Source: Oscillospiraceae bacterium (GTDB lineage: Bacteria > Bacillota > Clostridia > Oscillospirales > Acutalibacteraceae). Taken from it: a stretch of DNA of 64,000 bases. How positions within the stretch are numbered: the stretch's first letter is position 1; the number at the start of each line of letters is the position of its first letter. The notes beneath the pieces were generated by a model. It did no database searches and was not told where the DNA came from. It saw only the letters and a list, made by a program, of their open reading frames with translations. The stretch is from assembly GCA_015066395.1 (NCBI GenBank), contig SVOL01000003.1, positions 78,326 through 142,325 of the forward strand. The letters run 5' to 3'. Shown here in pieces: positions 50,446 to 59,115 of the stretch. Made by a program: the position numbers and the translations under genes.

Positions 50446-52676
50446 CACATAGCCTCGTGGAAGGTACGGCTGATGACCTCTCTCTGCTGTTCACGGGAAA
50501 GCTTATGAAAATTAACGGCATAGCCCGAAACGCGTATTGTGAGGTTGGGATAAAGTTCGGGATTGTTATAGGCATCGACCAACGTCTGTCGATTGAGAAC
50601 ATTTACGTTGATATGGTGTGCGTTTTTAAGGAAATACCCGTCCAAAACAGCAACCAGATTATCGACCCTTTCCTCATCGTCGTGACCCAAAGTATCGGGA
50701 GTGACCGAGAAGGTGTTGGAAATACCGTCACGGCAATCCTCGTAGCTAAGCTTTGCAACGGAATTGAGCGAAGCCAGAGCGCCGTTTTCCTCTCGGTTGT
50801 GCATCGGATTGGCGCCCGGAGCAAAAGCGGCGCCGGCGCTTCTGCCATCGGGAGTAGCACCCGTGTTCTTGCCGTACATAACATTCGAAGTGATCGTCAG
50901 TATCGACAAGGTATGCTCCGCATCTCTATATGTCTTGCTCTTTCTCAGCTCTTCAATAAACTGATGGGTCATTTCCTTGGCAATAAGGTCTACGCGGTCA
51001 TCGTCATTGCCGAATTTCGGGAACTCGCCGCTTGTCTCAAATCCACCAACAAATCCGTCGGCGTTAATACACGGCTTGACATTAGCAAATTTAATAGCAC
51101 TCAACGAGTCGGCAACGACCGACAGACCTGCAATACCGAAGGCCATAAAGCGATGAACATCGGTATCGTGAAGTGCCATCTGCGACTTCTCGTATGCGTA
51201 TTTATCGTGCATATAGTGAATGACGTTCATCGTGTTGACATAGAGCTTTGCCAACCACTCGATGTAAATATCAAAACGCTCTTTTACAGCCTCGTAATCC
51301 AGTTTTTCACCCGTCATTACAGGCATCTGCGGACCAATATGAATACCGCTCGTGGTGTCGTATCCGCCGTTGATAGCAATGAGCAACAGCTTTGCCAAAT
51401 TACAACGCGCACCAAAAAACTGCATCTGCTTGCCGATCTTCATCGCCGAAACACAGCAGGCGATGGCATAATCATCACCGTAATCAGGACGCATTACGTC
51501 ATCGTTTTCATACTGAATTGAGTCGGTATCTATTGAAACCTTAGCACAGAATTTTTTGAAGTTTTCGGGCAGTTTATGAGACCAGAGAACGGTCAGATTC
51601 GGCTCGGGTGACGAACCCAAGGTATAAAGCGTGTTGAGCATACGGTAACTGCTTTTCGAGACAAGCGTTCTTCCGTCTTCACCCATACCGCCGACCGACT
51701 CGGTGATCCACATCGGGTCACCGCCGAAAAGCTCGTTGTATTCAGGAGTTCTCAAGTGCCTTGCCATACGAAGTTTAATAACAAAATCGTCGATAAGCTC
51801 CTGCGCACCGGCTTCATCCAAAACGCCTTTTTCAATATCACGCTCGATATAAATATCAAAAAATGTGCTGACGCGACCCAAAGACATTGCCGCGCCGTTC
51901 TGCTCTTTAATGGCGGCAAGATATGCAAAATAGGTCCACTGAATAGCCTCTTTAGCATCCTTGGCAGGTTCGGAAATGTCAAAACCGTACATTGCGGCCA
52001 TTTCCTTCATCAGTCCCAAAAAAGTGATCTGCTGGGACAGTTCCTCGTCAAGGCGAATAGTCTCGGTATAGAAATTGCCGTCCTCTAAGTTCTTTTTATC
52101 CTTTTTCTTCTCTTCGATAAGACGGTCGATTCCGTACAAAGCGACGCGTCGGTAATCGCCGATAATACGACCGCGACCGTAGGCATCGGGCAGACCCGTT
52201 ATAACGTGACTGCGGCGAGCCAAACGCATCTCGTCGGTATAAGCTCTGAAAACACCTGTATTGTGAGTGGTACGGTATTGGAACTCATTTTCGATCTTGT
52301 CACTGACCTTGTAGCCGTAGGCTTCGCAAGCCTGACGGACCATTCGCATACCGCCGAACGGATTGACACCTCGTTTTAACGGACGGTTGGTCTGCAAACC
52401 TACGATAAGCTCATTTTCCTTGTCAATATAACCGGGTGAGTAGCTGGTGAGCGAGCTGACGGTCGCCGTGTCAATATCAAGAACACCGCCAAACTGCTGC
52501 TCTAATTTAAAGAGATCGCGAACCTTTTTCATCAGGTCACGGGTTCTGTCGGTGGGACCTGCCAAAAAGGTGCTGTCTCCCAAATATTCTTTATAATTCT
52601 TCTGAATAAAATCACGGACGTCGATAGTTTCCTGCCAAACACCGGATCTAAAGCCATTCCAATTAACGTGCTCCAT
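50445..52676 (-). CDS. pflB: Formate C-acetyltransferase (pyruvate formate-lyase)
   Basis: Converts pyruvate and CoA to acetyl-CoA and formate in anaerobic fermentation. The 743 residues show the adjacent active-site cysteines in [24 protein letters not shown] and the glycyl-radical motif [19 protein letters not shown] near the C-terminus. [23 protein letters not shown] at the start is typical. AAAGGA lies 8 bases before the ATG. It is expressed from a strong promoter with paired NrdR-type palindromes upstream. Confidence 0.97.
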   Translation of the reverse strand: MEHVNWNGFRSGVWQETIDVRDFIQKNYKEYLGDSTFLAGPTDRTRDLMKKVRDLFKLEQQFGGVLDIDTATVSSLTSYSPGYIDKENELIVGLQTNRPLKRGVNPFGGMRMVRQACEAYGYKVSDKIENEFQYRTTHNTGVFRAYTDEMRLARRSHVITGLPDAYGRGRIIGDYRRVALYGIDRLIEEKKKDKKNLEDGNFYTETIRLDEELSQQITFLGLMKEMAAMYGFDISEPAKDAKEAIQWTYFAYLAAIKEQNGAAMSLGRVSTFFDIYIERDIEKGVLDEAGAQELIDDFVIKLRMARHLRTPEYNELFGGDPMWITESVGGMGEDGRTLVSKSSYRMLNTLYTLGSSPEPNLTVLWSHKLPENFKKFCAKVSIDTDSIQYENDDVMRPDYGDDYAIACCVSAMKIGKQMQFFGARCNLAKLLLIAINGGYDTTSGIHIGPQMPVMTGEKLDYEAVKERFDIYIEWLAKLYVNTMNVIHYMHDKYAYEKSQMALHDTDVHRFMAFGIAGLSVVADSLSAIKFANVKPCINADGFVGGFETSGEFPKFGNDDDRVDLIAKEMTHQFIEELRKSKTYRDAEHTLSILTITSNVMYGKNTGATPDGRSAGAAFAPGANPMHNREENGALASLNSVAKLSYEDCRDGISNTFSVTPDTLGHDDEERVDNLVAVLDGYFLKNAHHINVNVLNRQTLVDAYNNPELYPNLTIRVSGYAVNFHKLSREQQREVISRTFHEAM

Positions 52677-52725
52677 TTAAAAGTCCTTTCTGCGATCTGC
52701 TTAGCGTACTAAAAGGGTACATTAC

Positions 52726-52754
52726 AGTATAATTTTATTAACCTTTTTTGTCAA
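52726..52754 (-). promoter_or_regulatory. pflB promoter
   Basis: Minus strand TTGACA (52754-52749) and TATACT (52731-52726), 17 bp apart, the same hexamers as the nrdD promoter. Confidence 0.85.
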
Positions 52755-52782
52755 GTATTTATACCCAAATTTTTGCAGAAAA

Positions 52783-52830
52783 TCACAAAATTTTGTGTGT
52801 TATAACTTTAACAAACACTATATATTGTGG
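52783..52830. promoter_or_regulatory. Paired NrdR-type boxes upstream of pflB
   Basis: TCACAAAATTTTGTGT (52783-52798, with a perfect CACAAAA/TTTTGTG palindrome) and ACACTATATATTGTGG (52815-52830) match the NrdR consensus at 13 and 15 of 16 positions. Centres are 32 bp apart, as at nrdD. The pair lies 28 bp upstream of the -35, two helical turns further than at nrdD. Confidence 0.65.
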
Positions 52831-52854
52831 TTTCGCTATTCAAACCACAACACC

Positions 52855-52868
52855 TTGATTAAAATCAA
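52855..52868. promoter_or_regulatory. FNR/CRP-like palindrome upstream of pflB
   Basis: TTGATTAAAATCAA is a perfect TTGAT-N4-ATCAA inverted repeat, the FNR-family consensus. It is centred about 142 bp upstream of the predicted pflB start of transcription and touches the deacetylase terminator, so it may instead be that terminator's T-tract. Assignment is tentative. Confidence 0.4.
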
Positions 52869-52869
52869 T

Positions 52870-52897
52870 ACACGACCGAAGTTTTCTTCGGTCGTGT
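52870..52897 (-). terminator. Terminator of the deacetylase gene
   Basis: ACACGACCGAAG and CTTCGGTCGTGT, 12-bp stem with a TTTT loop, 4 bp past the stop codon at 52902. Confidence 0.85.
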
Positions 52898-52901
52898 CTG
52901 T

Positions 52902-53753
52902 TTATATTTTTAAAGTCTCTCCCGATCTAACACTGTAGATCACGCCATCGACGTCGAACCAGACCGTAATGGCGGTCGGATTATAAACAATAGTTCCATC
53001 GGCCGAGAACTGCAACGAATTGTAAGCCTCTACATAATCGTAAATCTCTATATTTGTCGCATACCAGATTTCGTCGTGACCCGACAATTTTTGACAGATC
53101 TCGTCTAAAAGTTCCCAATTCTTCTCACGTTCGAACTCGTAGCTGTGACCCCACATATAGAAAAGTCTGGGTTGCCTTGCGGCGCTATAAACCCAAGGCT
53201 CGAGATTTATCTTCAAAAACTCGTCAATATATTTAAGGGTTTCCGGGTTTCCGTGGCGGCAGGTCGGCATCCATGCATGCCAGTCAGTGGGCAATTGGAA
53301 CAAATTGTTATCTCCGCCCAAAGTTCTTGAATAAGCGATACCTAAATCGGTAAGATAACCCTTTACGATCTCATACGTCGTGCCGTTATGGAATTTGGTG
53401 ATCCCGGTGTCGGGATACGCCATTCCGCGGATTATCATTCCAAAACGCGACTCCAATTCCAAGCGGCAATCCAGCACGTCTTTTATACCGTCGGCCGATG
53501 AAATAAGTCCGTTGGCACGGTGCAACGCTCCGTGAACCGCGACCTCGTGACCGTTATTTAAAATCAGTTCTTTAACCGTTTCATCAGACAGATTCTTGCT
53601 GCGAAGAGCGATACTGTTAAGGTTAAAGGTGCATTTCAGCCCATACTTTGTGATAGTTTCGGCAAAGCGGACGTCCTCGGCACAGCCGTCGTCATAACTC
53701 AAAGTAACAGCCTTCGCCTTACCTTCGGGAAATCTCAAATATCTATATCTCAT
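52902..53753 (-). CDS. Polysaccharide deacetylase family protein (NodB fold)
   Basis: 283 residues. Metal-binding motif 1 is TLSYDDGCAEDVRF (second Asp) and motif 2 is GHEVAVHGALHR (HxxxH). MAYPDTG follows, then an aromatic-rich region with LFYMWGHSYEFE. No signal peptide is visible, so it is probably cytoplasmic, unlike wall deacetylases. A C-terminal extra of about 45 residues (NSLQFSADGTIVYNPTAITVW) looks like a small beta domain. Likely removes N- or O-acetyl groups from a sugar; substrate unknown. Confidence 0.82.
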   Translation of the reverse strand: MRYRYLRFPEGKAKAVTLSYDDGCAEDVRFAETITKYGLKCTFNLNSIALRSKNLSDETVKELILNNGHEVAVHGALHRANGLISSADGIKDVLDCRLELESRFGMIIRGMAYPDTGITKFHNGTTYEIVKGYLTDLGIAYSRTLGGDNNLFQLPTDWHAWMPTCRHGNPETLKYIDEFLKINLEPWVYSAARQPRLFYMWGHSYEFEREKNWELLDEICQKLSGHDEIWYATNIEIYDYVEAYNSLQFSADGTIVYNPTAITVWFDVDGVIYSVRSGETLKI

Positions 53754-53828
53754 ATTACCCCGCCTTTCAAGGTTATTATACCAACCGTGGTGTATTTGTC
53801 AATGAAATCTTTAGAGATAAAACAAAAA

Positions 53829-53856
53829 ATCACCCCATACCAAAGTATGAGGTGAT
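53829..53856 (-). terminator. Terminator of the feo operon
   Basis: ATCACC.CATAC and GTATG.GGTGAT around CAAA, A-run beyond on the plus strand (T on minus). Confidence 0.8.
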
Positions 53857-53862
53857 AACGAT

Positions 53863-54066
53863 CTATTCGTCCTTTGCAGACTGCTCACAACCACAGTTGC
53901 AGCTGCAGGCACCGCTTTGACACTTCATCTTTTCTTTTGACGAGCAGGAGCAGCTGTCAGGACAGCCAATGCATTTCTTGCCGCTCTTTTTGGCTTTATA
54001 TACATACCACGCGGCAAGCCCGATTATAAGCACCACGATCGCGACGATGATAATATTTTCTAACAC
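53863..54066 (-). CDS. FeoB-associated Cys-rich membrane protein
   Basis: 67 residues: one N-terminal membrane span (IIIVAIVVLIIGLAAWYVY) and a Cys/Ser-rich tail with ten cysteines (CIGCPDSCSC, CQSGACSCNCGC). Small proteins of this form regularly follow feoB in Clostridia and may handle iron or support FeoB, but the biochemical role is not established. 15 bp downstream of feoB. Confidence 0.88.
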   Translation of the reverse strand: MLENIIIVAIVVLIIGLAAWYVYKAKKSGKKCIGCPDSCSCSSKEKMKCQSGACSCNCGCEQSAKDE

Positions 54067-54081
54067 ATTCTCACCTTAAGT

Positions 54082-56124
54082 TCAGACCTTGACGGCCATT
54101 TTTTCAGCCTCTTCAGCTTTGAGTTTTCTATCAGCTCTGACGCCTAGCACAACGAGAACGGCAATGAACGCAACAACTGCCGCACCGCCACAGATTGCAG
54201 GGACAACTGCGAGACTCAATGGAGATACGATCAAAGTTCCGATAGTATACACCAAATAACCAACCGTGAAGCCAACGCCAAGCTGGAGTCCAATTCCTCC
54301 CATAAGCCACTTTGCACTCTTCATTTCGGAATTCATAGCGCCGATAGCGGCAAAGCAAGGCGGAGTATAAAGGTTAAACATCAGATAAGCCAAAGCGGCA
54401 ACCTTGGATATTGCCATAACGCCTGCAACCTCCTGACCCGCTCCTTCCATCATTGCCAATTCCTCGGTGTCGATAAGGTTAGAGAGTCCGACAAAACAGA
54501 CCGCCAGGGTGCCGACAACGTTTTCTTTTGCGATAAAGCCGGTGATGGCGGCGGCAGCCAGCTGCCAACTAAGAACTCCGACAACAGGCACTAACAGGTA
54601 CGCAAACGGACCTGCGACCGATGCTAAGATCGAAGCGTCGGCAGTCTCGGCGACGGCAAATTTCCAGGTAAAGGTCTGCATTATATGTACCGCGGTATTG
54701 CAAAGAAGAATAACCGTTGCGGCCTTTACAACAAACGACCAACCGCGACTGCACATCGACTTAACGGCTCTCCACAAAGAAGGTGCCTTATACTCCGGCA
54801 ACTCGATAATGAAAAACGATTTTTTCGGTCTGTGTCCTGCAATTTTATTGACGATCAGCGCACCGAAGAAAATAATAACGATACCTACAAGATACATAGT
54901 GGGACCGACCCACGAGGCATTATCAAAGAACGCACCCGCAAAAAGAGAAATGACGGGCAACTTTGCGCCGCAAGGCATAAAAGGTGCGAGCATAGCCGTT
55001 GCCCTTCGTTCACGCTCGTTTCGAATAGTACGGCAGGCCATAACACCGGGGATTGCACAACCGGTACCGATAACGAACGGAATGACCGATTTACCCGAAA
55101 GTCCTACCCTTTTAAAAATAGGATCAAGCACGACCGAAACTCGTGCCATATATCCGCAATCCTCTAAAAGAGCGATGAGGAAATACATAACCATAACCAA
55201 CGGCAAAAAACCTATAACGGCGATTACACCGCCGATCACACCGTCAATAAGAAGCGCGTAAAGCAAGGGATTGGCTCCCTCTAAGAAGCCGCCTACCCAG
55301 CCCTGAAACATTTCAAGCAACGTGACAAGACCAGGAACGACAGTGCCGTTTTGGAACTCATGGCCCTCAGCGATCCAAACTCCGGGGCCTGCTTGCGAGA
55401 TCCAAAATACAAGGAACATAACGACCGCAAAGATCGGAATTCCTGCCCACTTGTTAGTGAGAACTGCGTCTATTCTGTCCTGAATGTTTCTTTCGTTGGT
55501 GCGGACCTTTCTCGACTCTACCTCGGCAACAATCTCATTTACAAACCTAAAACGCTTTTTGTCGGCGGCAACCGATGCATTTTTGTCAGTAATGTAGATA
55601 TCATTCTGAACATAAGGAGCCTTCTGACCGCGACCTACGACCGAAACCGCAGCCACAACCACTTCTGCCATACCTTCGGCTGAAGTAGAAACGGTATCAA
55701 TAACAGGGCAACCCAGTTTTTCGGAAAGCTTTTCCGTGTTGATTGTAGTTTTCTTCTTCTTGTTAACGTCAGCTTTGTTAAGAGCCACGACAACCGGAAT
55801 GCCTAATTCCAATAACTGAGTTGTGAAAAACAGGCTTCGGCTCAAATTTGTCGCATCAACAATGTTGATGATAGCATCCGGATTTTCATTTTTTACGTAA
55901 GAGCTGGTGATACTCTCCTCCGAAGTGAACGGCGACATTGAATACGCGCCGGGAAGGTCGACCGCAATCAGCTCCTCACCGTTGTAATAACTCTTTTTTA
56001 TGGGATGCTCTTTCTTTTCAACGGTAACACCTGCCCAGTTGCCGACCTTTTCGTTACGGCCGGTCAGAGCATTGTACATCGTCGTCTTACCGCTGTTGGG
56101 ATTGCCCGCTAAAGCAATTCTCAT
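54082..56124 (-). CDS. feoB: Ferrous iron transport protein B
   Basis: Ferrous iron importer, 680 residues. The N-terminal GTPase shows G1 GNPNSGKTT, G3 DLPGAYSMSPFTSEE and G4 NKAD. A GDI-like helical region and a membrane domain with duplicated Gate segments follow, including GYMARVSVVLDPIFKRVGLSGKSVIPFVIGTGCAIPG and a second half with SWQLAAAAITGFIAKENVVGTLA. AGGAGG precedes the ATG. A DtxR-type operator lies 45 bp upstream, between feoA and feoB. Confidence 0.95.
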   Translation of the reverse strand: MRIALAGNPNSGKTTMYNALTGRNEKVGNWAGVTVEKKEHPIKKSYYNGEELIAVDLPGAYSMSPFTSEESITSSYVKNENPDAIINIVDATNLSRSLFFTTQLLELGIPVVVALNKADVNKKKKTTINTEKLSEKLGCPVIDTVSTSAEGMAEVVVAAVSVVGRGQKAPYVQNDIYITDKNASVAADKKRFRFVNEIVAEVESRKVRTNERNIQDRIDAVLTNKWAGIPIFAVVMFLVFWISQAGPGVWIAEGHEFQNGTVVPGLVTLLEMFQGWVGGFLEGANPLLYALLIDGVIGGVIAVIGFLPLVMVMYFLIALLEDCGYMARVSVVLDPIFKRVGLSGKSVIPFVIGTGCAIPGVMACRTIRNERERRATAMLAPFMPCGAKLPVISLFAGAFFDNASWVGPTMYLVGIVIIFFGALIVNKIAGHRPKKSFFIIELPEYKAPSLWRAVKSMCSRGWSFVVKAATVILLCNTAVHIMQTFTWKFAVAETADASILASVAGPFAYLLVPVVGVLSWQLAAAAITGFIAKENVVGTLAVCFVGLSNLIDTEELAMMEGAGQEVAGVMAISKVAALAYLMFNLYTPPCFAAIGAMNSEMKSAKWLMGGIGLQLGVGFTVGYLVYTIGTLIVSPLSLAVVPAICGGAAVVAFIAVLVVLGVRADRKLKAEEAEKMAVKV

Positions 56125-56169
56125 ATGTTTTCCTCCTGCTTGTTCAATTTGGCTTTACAAAATAAAATC

Positions 56170-56189
56170 GGGTTAGTCGCCGCTAACCG
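56170..56189. promoter_or_regulatory. DtxR-type operator between feoA and feoB
   Basis: CGGTTAG-TCGCCG-CTAACCG, a 7-bp perfect inverted repeat with 6-bp spacer. It matches the operator overlapping the feoA start of transcription and suggests a second iron-controlled promoter for feoB. Confidence 0.75.
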
Positions 56190-56229
56190 AAGGACAAAAA
56201 GACAATCAACGACTCTTCATCGTCGATTT

Positions 56230-56448
56230 TTAAACAACTACCTCGATCGCTGCGGCAAGCTGATTGTCGATATTATAACGTCCGTCTTTGATCGAAACAG
56301 TGCATCCGCCGCGGCGGCGTGCGATGACCGTAATCGGTTCGCCACTGTAGCAACCCAAGGAAAACAGAAACGCATCCAGCTCTTCATCATCTGTCACGAT
56401 GCGGCTTACTATGTACTCTTTTCCCTCGATAACCTCAGTTAAATTCAT
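56230..56448 (-). CDS. feoA: Ferrous iron transport protein A
   Basis: 72-residue SH3-like cytoplasmic protein that supports FeoB. It shows the pattern TEVIEGKEYIVSRIVTDDEELDAFLFSLGCYSGEPITVIARRRGGCTVSIKDGRYNIDNQLAAAI, shared in shortened form by FeoA proteins (LGCYSGE...RYNID). First gene of the feo transcript; feoB starts 105 bp downstream. Confidence 0.92.
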   Translation of the reverse strand: MNLTEVIEGKEYIVSRIVTDDEELDAFLFSLGCYSGEPITVIARRRGGCTVSIKDGRYNIDNQLAAAIEVVV

Positions 56449-56479
56449 TAAAAATCACCTGACCCTGATTTTGCAAACT

Positions 56480-56497
56480 AATTAGTCTCGGCTAACT
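56480..56497. promoter_or_regulatory. DtxR-type half-conserved operator upstream of feoA
   Basis: AATTAG-TCTCGG-CTAACT keeps the TTAG-N6-CTAA core of the other two sites with weaker outer bases. It lies in the feoA leader, 35 bp from the main site. Confidence 0.6.
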
Positions 56498-56513
56498 GAG
56501 CGGCCGCAAAAAG

Positions 56514-56533
56514 CGGTTAGTGCCCGCTAACCG
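56514..56533. promoter_or_regulatory. DtxR-type operator over the feoA transcription start
   Basis: CGGTTAG-TGCCCG-CTAACCG, 7-bp perfect arms. The predicted feoA transcription start (about 56532) falls inside it, the position expected for repression. Confidence 0.8.
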
Positions 56534-56538
56534 TATAC

Positions 56539-56567
56539 ATCTTACCACCCTTTAATTATTTTGTCAA
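56539..56567 (-). promoter_or_regulatory. feoA promoter
   Basis: Minus strand TTGACA (56567-56562) and TAAGAT (56544-56539), 17 bp apart. Confidence 0.8.
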
Positions 56568-56614
56568 CCGTTAATTTGAAAATTTTAGCAATTTTTTGTT
56601 GCTTTAACTCCTAC

Positions 56615-56643
56615 TTGCAAACTGTTCGCAACTATGGTACAAT
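56615..56643 (+). promoter_or_regulatory. Promoter of the DtxR-type regulator gene
   Basis: TTGCAA (56615-56620) and TACAAT (56638-56643), 17 bp apart, 30 bp before the start codon. Confidence 0.7.
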
Positions 56644-56672
56644 AATATTAATAACAGATGAAGGGGATCGGT

Positions 56673-57038
56673 ATGAATCTTCACGAATCAGGCGAAATGT
56701 ATCTCGAAACGATATATGTTTTGACAAGTAAATCACCCAACGTCCGCAGTATTGACGTTGCTGAGAGTATGGGATATTCAAAGCCCAGCGTCAGCCGTGC
56801 AGTGGGATTGCTCAAAAACGGCGGATATATCAATATGGCTCCGGATGGCACGCTTTCTTTGACAGAAGAGGGCAAAGAGGTTGCTCTCCGTATTTACGAA
56901 AGACATACTATTTTGTCGAATTTGCTGATATCTTTGGGTGTTAGCGAGGAGACCGCTGTGAATGACGCCTGCAAGATAGAGCACGTCATAAGCCAGGAGA
57001 CCATCAACGCGATAAAGAAATATATAGAAAAATTATAA
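56673..57038 (+). CDS. DtxR/IdeR-type iron-dependent repressor (short form)
   Basis: 121 residues: winged-helix domain (NVRSIDVAESMGYSKPSVSRAVGLLKNGGYI) and dimerisation domain, without the C-terminal SH3 domain. Metal ligands resemble iron-selective DtxR rather than MntR: Met9 in GEMYLETIY, His78, and Cys100-Lys-Ile-Glu103-His104. The start is ATG 56673 behind AAGGGGAT; an ATG 15 bp earlier overlaps that site. Divergent from feoAB with three matching operators nearby, so it very likely represses iron uptake when Fe(II) is sufficient. Confidence 0.88.
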   Translation: MNLHESGEMYLETIYVLTSKSPNVRSIDVAESMGYSKPSVSRAVGLLKNGGYINMAPDGTLSLTEEGKEVALRIYERHTILSNLLISLGVSEETAVNDACKIEHVISQETINAIKKYIEKL

Positions 57039-57045
57039 GTAAGCC

Positions 57046-57082
57046 AAACGGCGTTTTCCCTTTGGGAAACGCCGTTTTTATT
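57046..57082. terminator. Bidirectional terminator, regulator gene / MATE gene
   Basis: AAACGGCGTTTTCCC and GGGAAACGCCGTTT, about 14 bp with a 3-nt loop, then TTTATTTTA. Confidence 0.93.
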
Positions 57083-58465
57083 TTATACTATACTCTTTTT
57101 CTTCCATCTGCCTATTCGATAGAATATAAACGTCAGTATCGCACCCAGAACCCACGTGCAAAGAAGCGATATCTGAATACACTCGCTGCGACCGTGTTTT
57201 AAATTTCCGTCAGGCGAAGTAAGGTAGGCTATTCCGTATGCTACGGGAATGCGGATAGCAATGGTCGTAATAAGTGATATGATCATCGGTGTCAGCGTGT
57301 CGCCTGCTCCACGCATAATGCCCGAAAGGCTTTGCGTTACCGCCATGGCAATATAGCCGACAGCCAAGATCATCATCAACCGATAGCTCATATCAACAAG
57401 TTCGACTGTTTCTGTAAATAATCCCATAAGGTGTTTTCCGAAAAGAATTATCAACGCGGTAATGACCGCCGATGTTCCGACCGCCATAAGCGTTCCCTGT
57501 TTGGCACCTTTAATAACGCGGTCGAATTTGCCTGCTCCGACGTTCTGACCGGCGAAGGTGGTCAGAGCCGTGCCAAACGAGAAGTTGGGCATCATCGCAA
57601 AGCCGTCAACCCGCATAATAATTACGTTTGCGGCAATAAACTGTGCACCGAAGCTGTTGGTAAGCGACTGAACGATTATCATTGCCGAGGAGAAGATCGC
57701 CTGTGTCGCACCCGACGGCAAACCCAGCTTTACGATCATTTTAACGTACCTTGCCTGCGGTTTCATATACTTTTTACCAAAGTCAAAATGCTCTTGCATC
57801 GTAGTAAGTCTTACTAAGCACAGCACCGACGAGATCGCCTGTGAAATGATCGTGGCCAACGCAACACCGGCAACATCCATTTTAGCTCCTGCAACAAACC
57901 AGATGTCTAAACCCATGTTAATAACGGTTGCGACAAGCAGGAATATCAACGGTGTTAGTGAGTCACCCAAACCCCGGATAATTCCGCTGAGAATATTGTA
58001 ATACGCCATACCTGCAATGCCTATAAGCGAGATCATAAGATATTCGTAACAGCCTTGAACCGTCTCAGCAGGCGTGTTCAGCACGCCGAGTATCGGTCTC
58101 ACAAACGGAGCAAGAGCCGCAATAAGAGCAACGCACGCTATTGCTGTAACCGTGATGCAGTTGCCGACCGTATAGGACAGCCCCTCGCGGTTCTTAGCAC
58201 CGAAATACTGTGAAACCATAACTCCGGCACCGGCCGAAATACCGATAAACAACACTAAGAACATATTAACGATAGGCAATGCTGCGCCGACCGCCGAAAT
58301 AGCATCGTCGCCGTTTTCGGCAAATCTTCCGACAACAATAGTGTCAACCGTACTGTATAACTGCTGCGCAATGTTACCGATAAGCATCGGAAGCGTGAAC
58401 GAAACGATACTTTTCCAGACCGAACCTTTAGTCATATCGGTCGGAGCAAAAAGTCCTCTTGACAT
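57083..58465 (-). CDS. MATE family efflux transporter
   Basis: 460 residues, 12 membrane segments in two homologous halves, of the bacterial NorM/DinF-like MATE type. The first half contains LPMLIGNIAQQLYSTVDTIVVGRF and the second KLGLPSGATQAIFSSAMIIVQSLTNSFG and FSFGTALTTFAGQNVGAGKFDRV. Exports cationic compounds using Na+ or H+; substrates unknown. AGAGG precedes the ATG. Confidence 0.92.
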   Translation of the reverse strand: MSRGLFAPTDMTKGSVWKSIVSFTLPMLIGNIAQQLYSTVDTIVVGRFAENGDDAISAVGAALPIVNMFLVLFIGISAGAGVMVSQYFGAKNREGLSYTVGNCITVTAIACVALIAALAPFVRPILGVLNTPAETVQGCYEYLMISLIGIAGMAYYNILSGIIRGLGDSLTPLIFLLVATVINMGLDIWFVAGAKMDVAGVALATIISQAISSVLCLVRLTTMQEHFDFGKKYMKPQARYVKMIVKLGLPSGATQAIFSSAMIIVQSLTNSFGAQFIAANVIIMRVDGFAMMPNFSFGTALTTFAGQNVGAGKFDRVIKGAKQGTLMAVGTSAVITALIILFGKHLMGLFTETVELVDMSYRLMMILAVGYIAMAVTQSLSGIMRGAGDTLTPMIISLITTIAIRIPVAYGIAYLTSPDGNLKHGRSECIQISLLCTWVLGAILTFIFYRIGRWKKKSIV

Positions 58466-58634
58466 AAATAACCTCTGACTGTAAAATTTTCATAACATTG
58501 TATCATAAATCGCCTTGTTTCGCAATAGGTTTAAACCATTTTCCGCGAAAAGAGATCAGATATGTGTAAAAAAGAACCGAGAGCATAGGGACATACTCTA
58601 AAGGACAGTTTGGAAACGCATTACCTACTAACAA

Positions 58635-58672
58635 AAAAAGACGAGGAATTGTTAAAAATTCTCGTCTTTTTT
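58635..58672. terminator. Terminator of the WG-repeat unit
   Basis: AAAAAGACGAG.AATT and AATTCTCGTCTTTTT pair around a short loop, with A and T runs on both sides. It lies about 255 bp past the last gene on the minus strand. Confidence 0.8.
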
Positions 58673-58705
58673 CTTTATAAGCACAGCTTCTGTACCCATA
58701 GAAGC

Positions 58706-58905
58706 CGTTTTGAGTATTTGGCGATATATTTGCTTTCGCAAATGCGATATATTTTCGCTTATGCTCAAACGCGGTATAATCTCCCTTTCGATAGATTGCG
58801 ATATGGTATAAATCCCTTCACGCCCCACAGGGCATATCGCATCAAAGATATATCGCACGCGGCGGCGTATATCGTAAATCCCGCAAGGGATTTATATCGT
58901 TGCGC
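58706..58905. repeat. Palindrome-rich cluster with repeated GCGATAT motifs
   Basis: GTTTTGAG/CTCAAAC (58707/58764) encloses ATTTGC-TTTC-GCAAAT with GCGATATATT on both sides. AAATCCC-GCAA-GGGATTT lies at about 58877-58894, and its GGGATTTATATCG pairs with ATATGGTATAAATCCC at 58801-58815. GCGATAT or its complement occurs at least six times in 180 bp. It looks like a REP/BIME-type intergenic array. Confidence 0.6.
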
Positions 58906-58926
58906 AGTGTCCTCGATTCTTTTCAG

Positions 58927-59100
58927 TTATTCGATCACACTGTACTGAAACATCTCGCAATGAAGCTTCGTACCTATATTGACATCCTGCGGCAACAGAG
59001 CCATCGCGATAAAAAGGTCCTCAGAGCATTCACCCGAGAGATCGCGAAGATAGGCATATTCGCCCTCGATCTTTACAATTATATAGTCCTTCGGCTGCAT
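58927..59100 (-). CDS. Small conserved-looking protein (57 aa) downstream of the WG lipoprotein
   Basis: 57 residues, compact and mostly beta-like: KDYIIVKIEGEYAYLRDLSGECSEDLFIAMALLP is followed by VNIGTKLHCEMFQYSVIE. The start is ATG 59100 behind GAGGAG; an ATG 4 codons earlier lies in that site. It begins 15 bp after the lipoprotein stop and should be cotranslated. I do not recognise the family; the IDGEYAYLRD pattern suggests a small cytoplasmic barrel. Confidence 0.6.
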   Translation of the reverse strand: MQPKDYIIVKIEGEYAYLRDLSGECSEDLFIAMALLPQDVNIGTKLHCEMFQYSVIE

Positions 59101-59115
59101 AATACTCCTCAAAAC

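Larger units (their letters stand above)
58466..58926. other. Spacer MATE / WG unit
   Basis: 460 bp without a convincing gene. It holds the MATE promoter (TTGCGA 58525-58520 and TACAAT 58502-58497 on the minus strand, 17 bp apart), a terminator and a palindrome cluster (separate entries). Confidence 0.65.

Noticed and set aside
50457..51521. A 354-codon open frame on the plus strand opposite pflB
   Set aside because: Antisense shadow of a highly conserved gene; the product has no domain pattern.
52783..52830. Rex (redox) operators at pflB
   Set aside because: The palindromes lack the TTGTTAA/TTAACAA-type arms of Rex sites; size and spacing fit NrdR-type boxes better.
54467..55261. A 264-codon plus-strand frame opposite feoB
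   Set aside because: Shadow of feoB, no ribosome site and no family resemblance.
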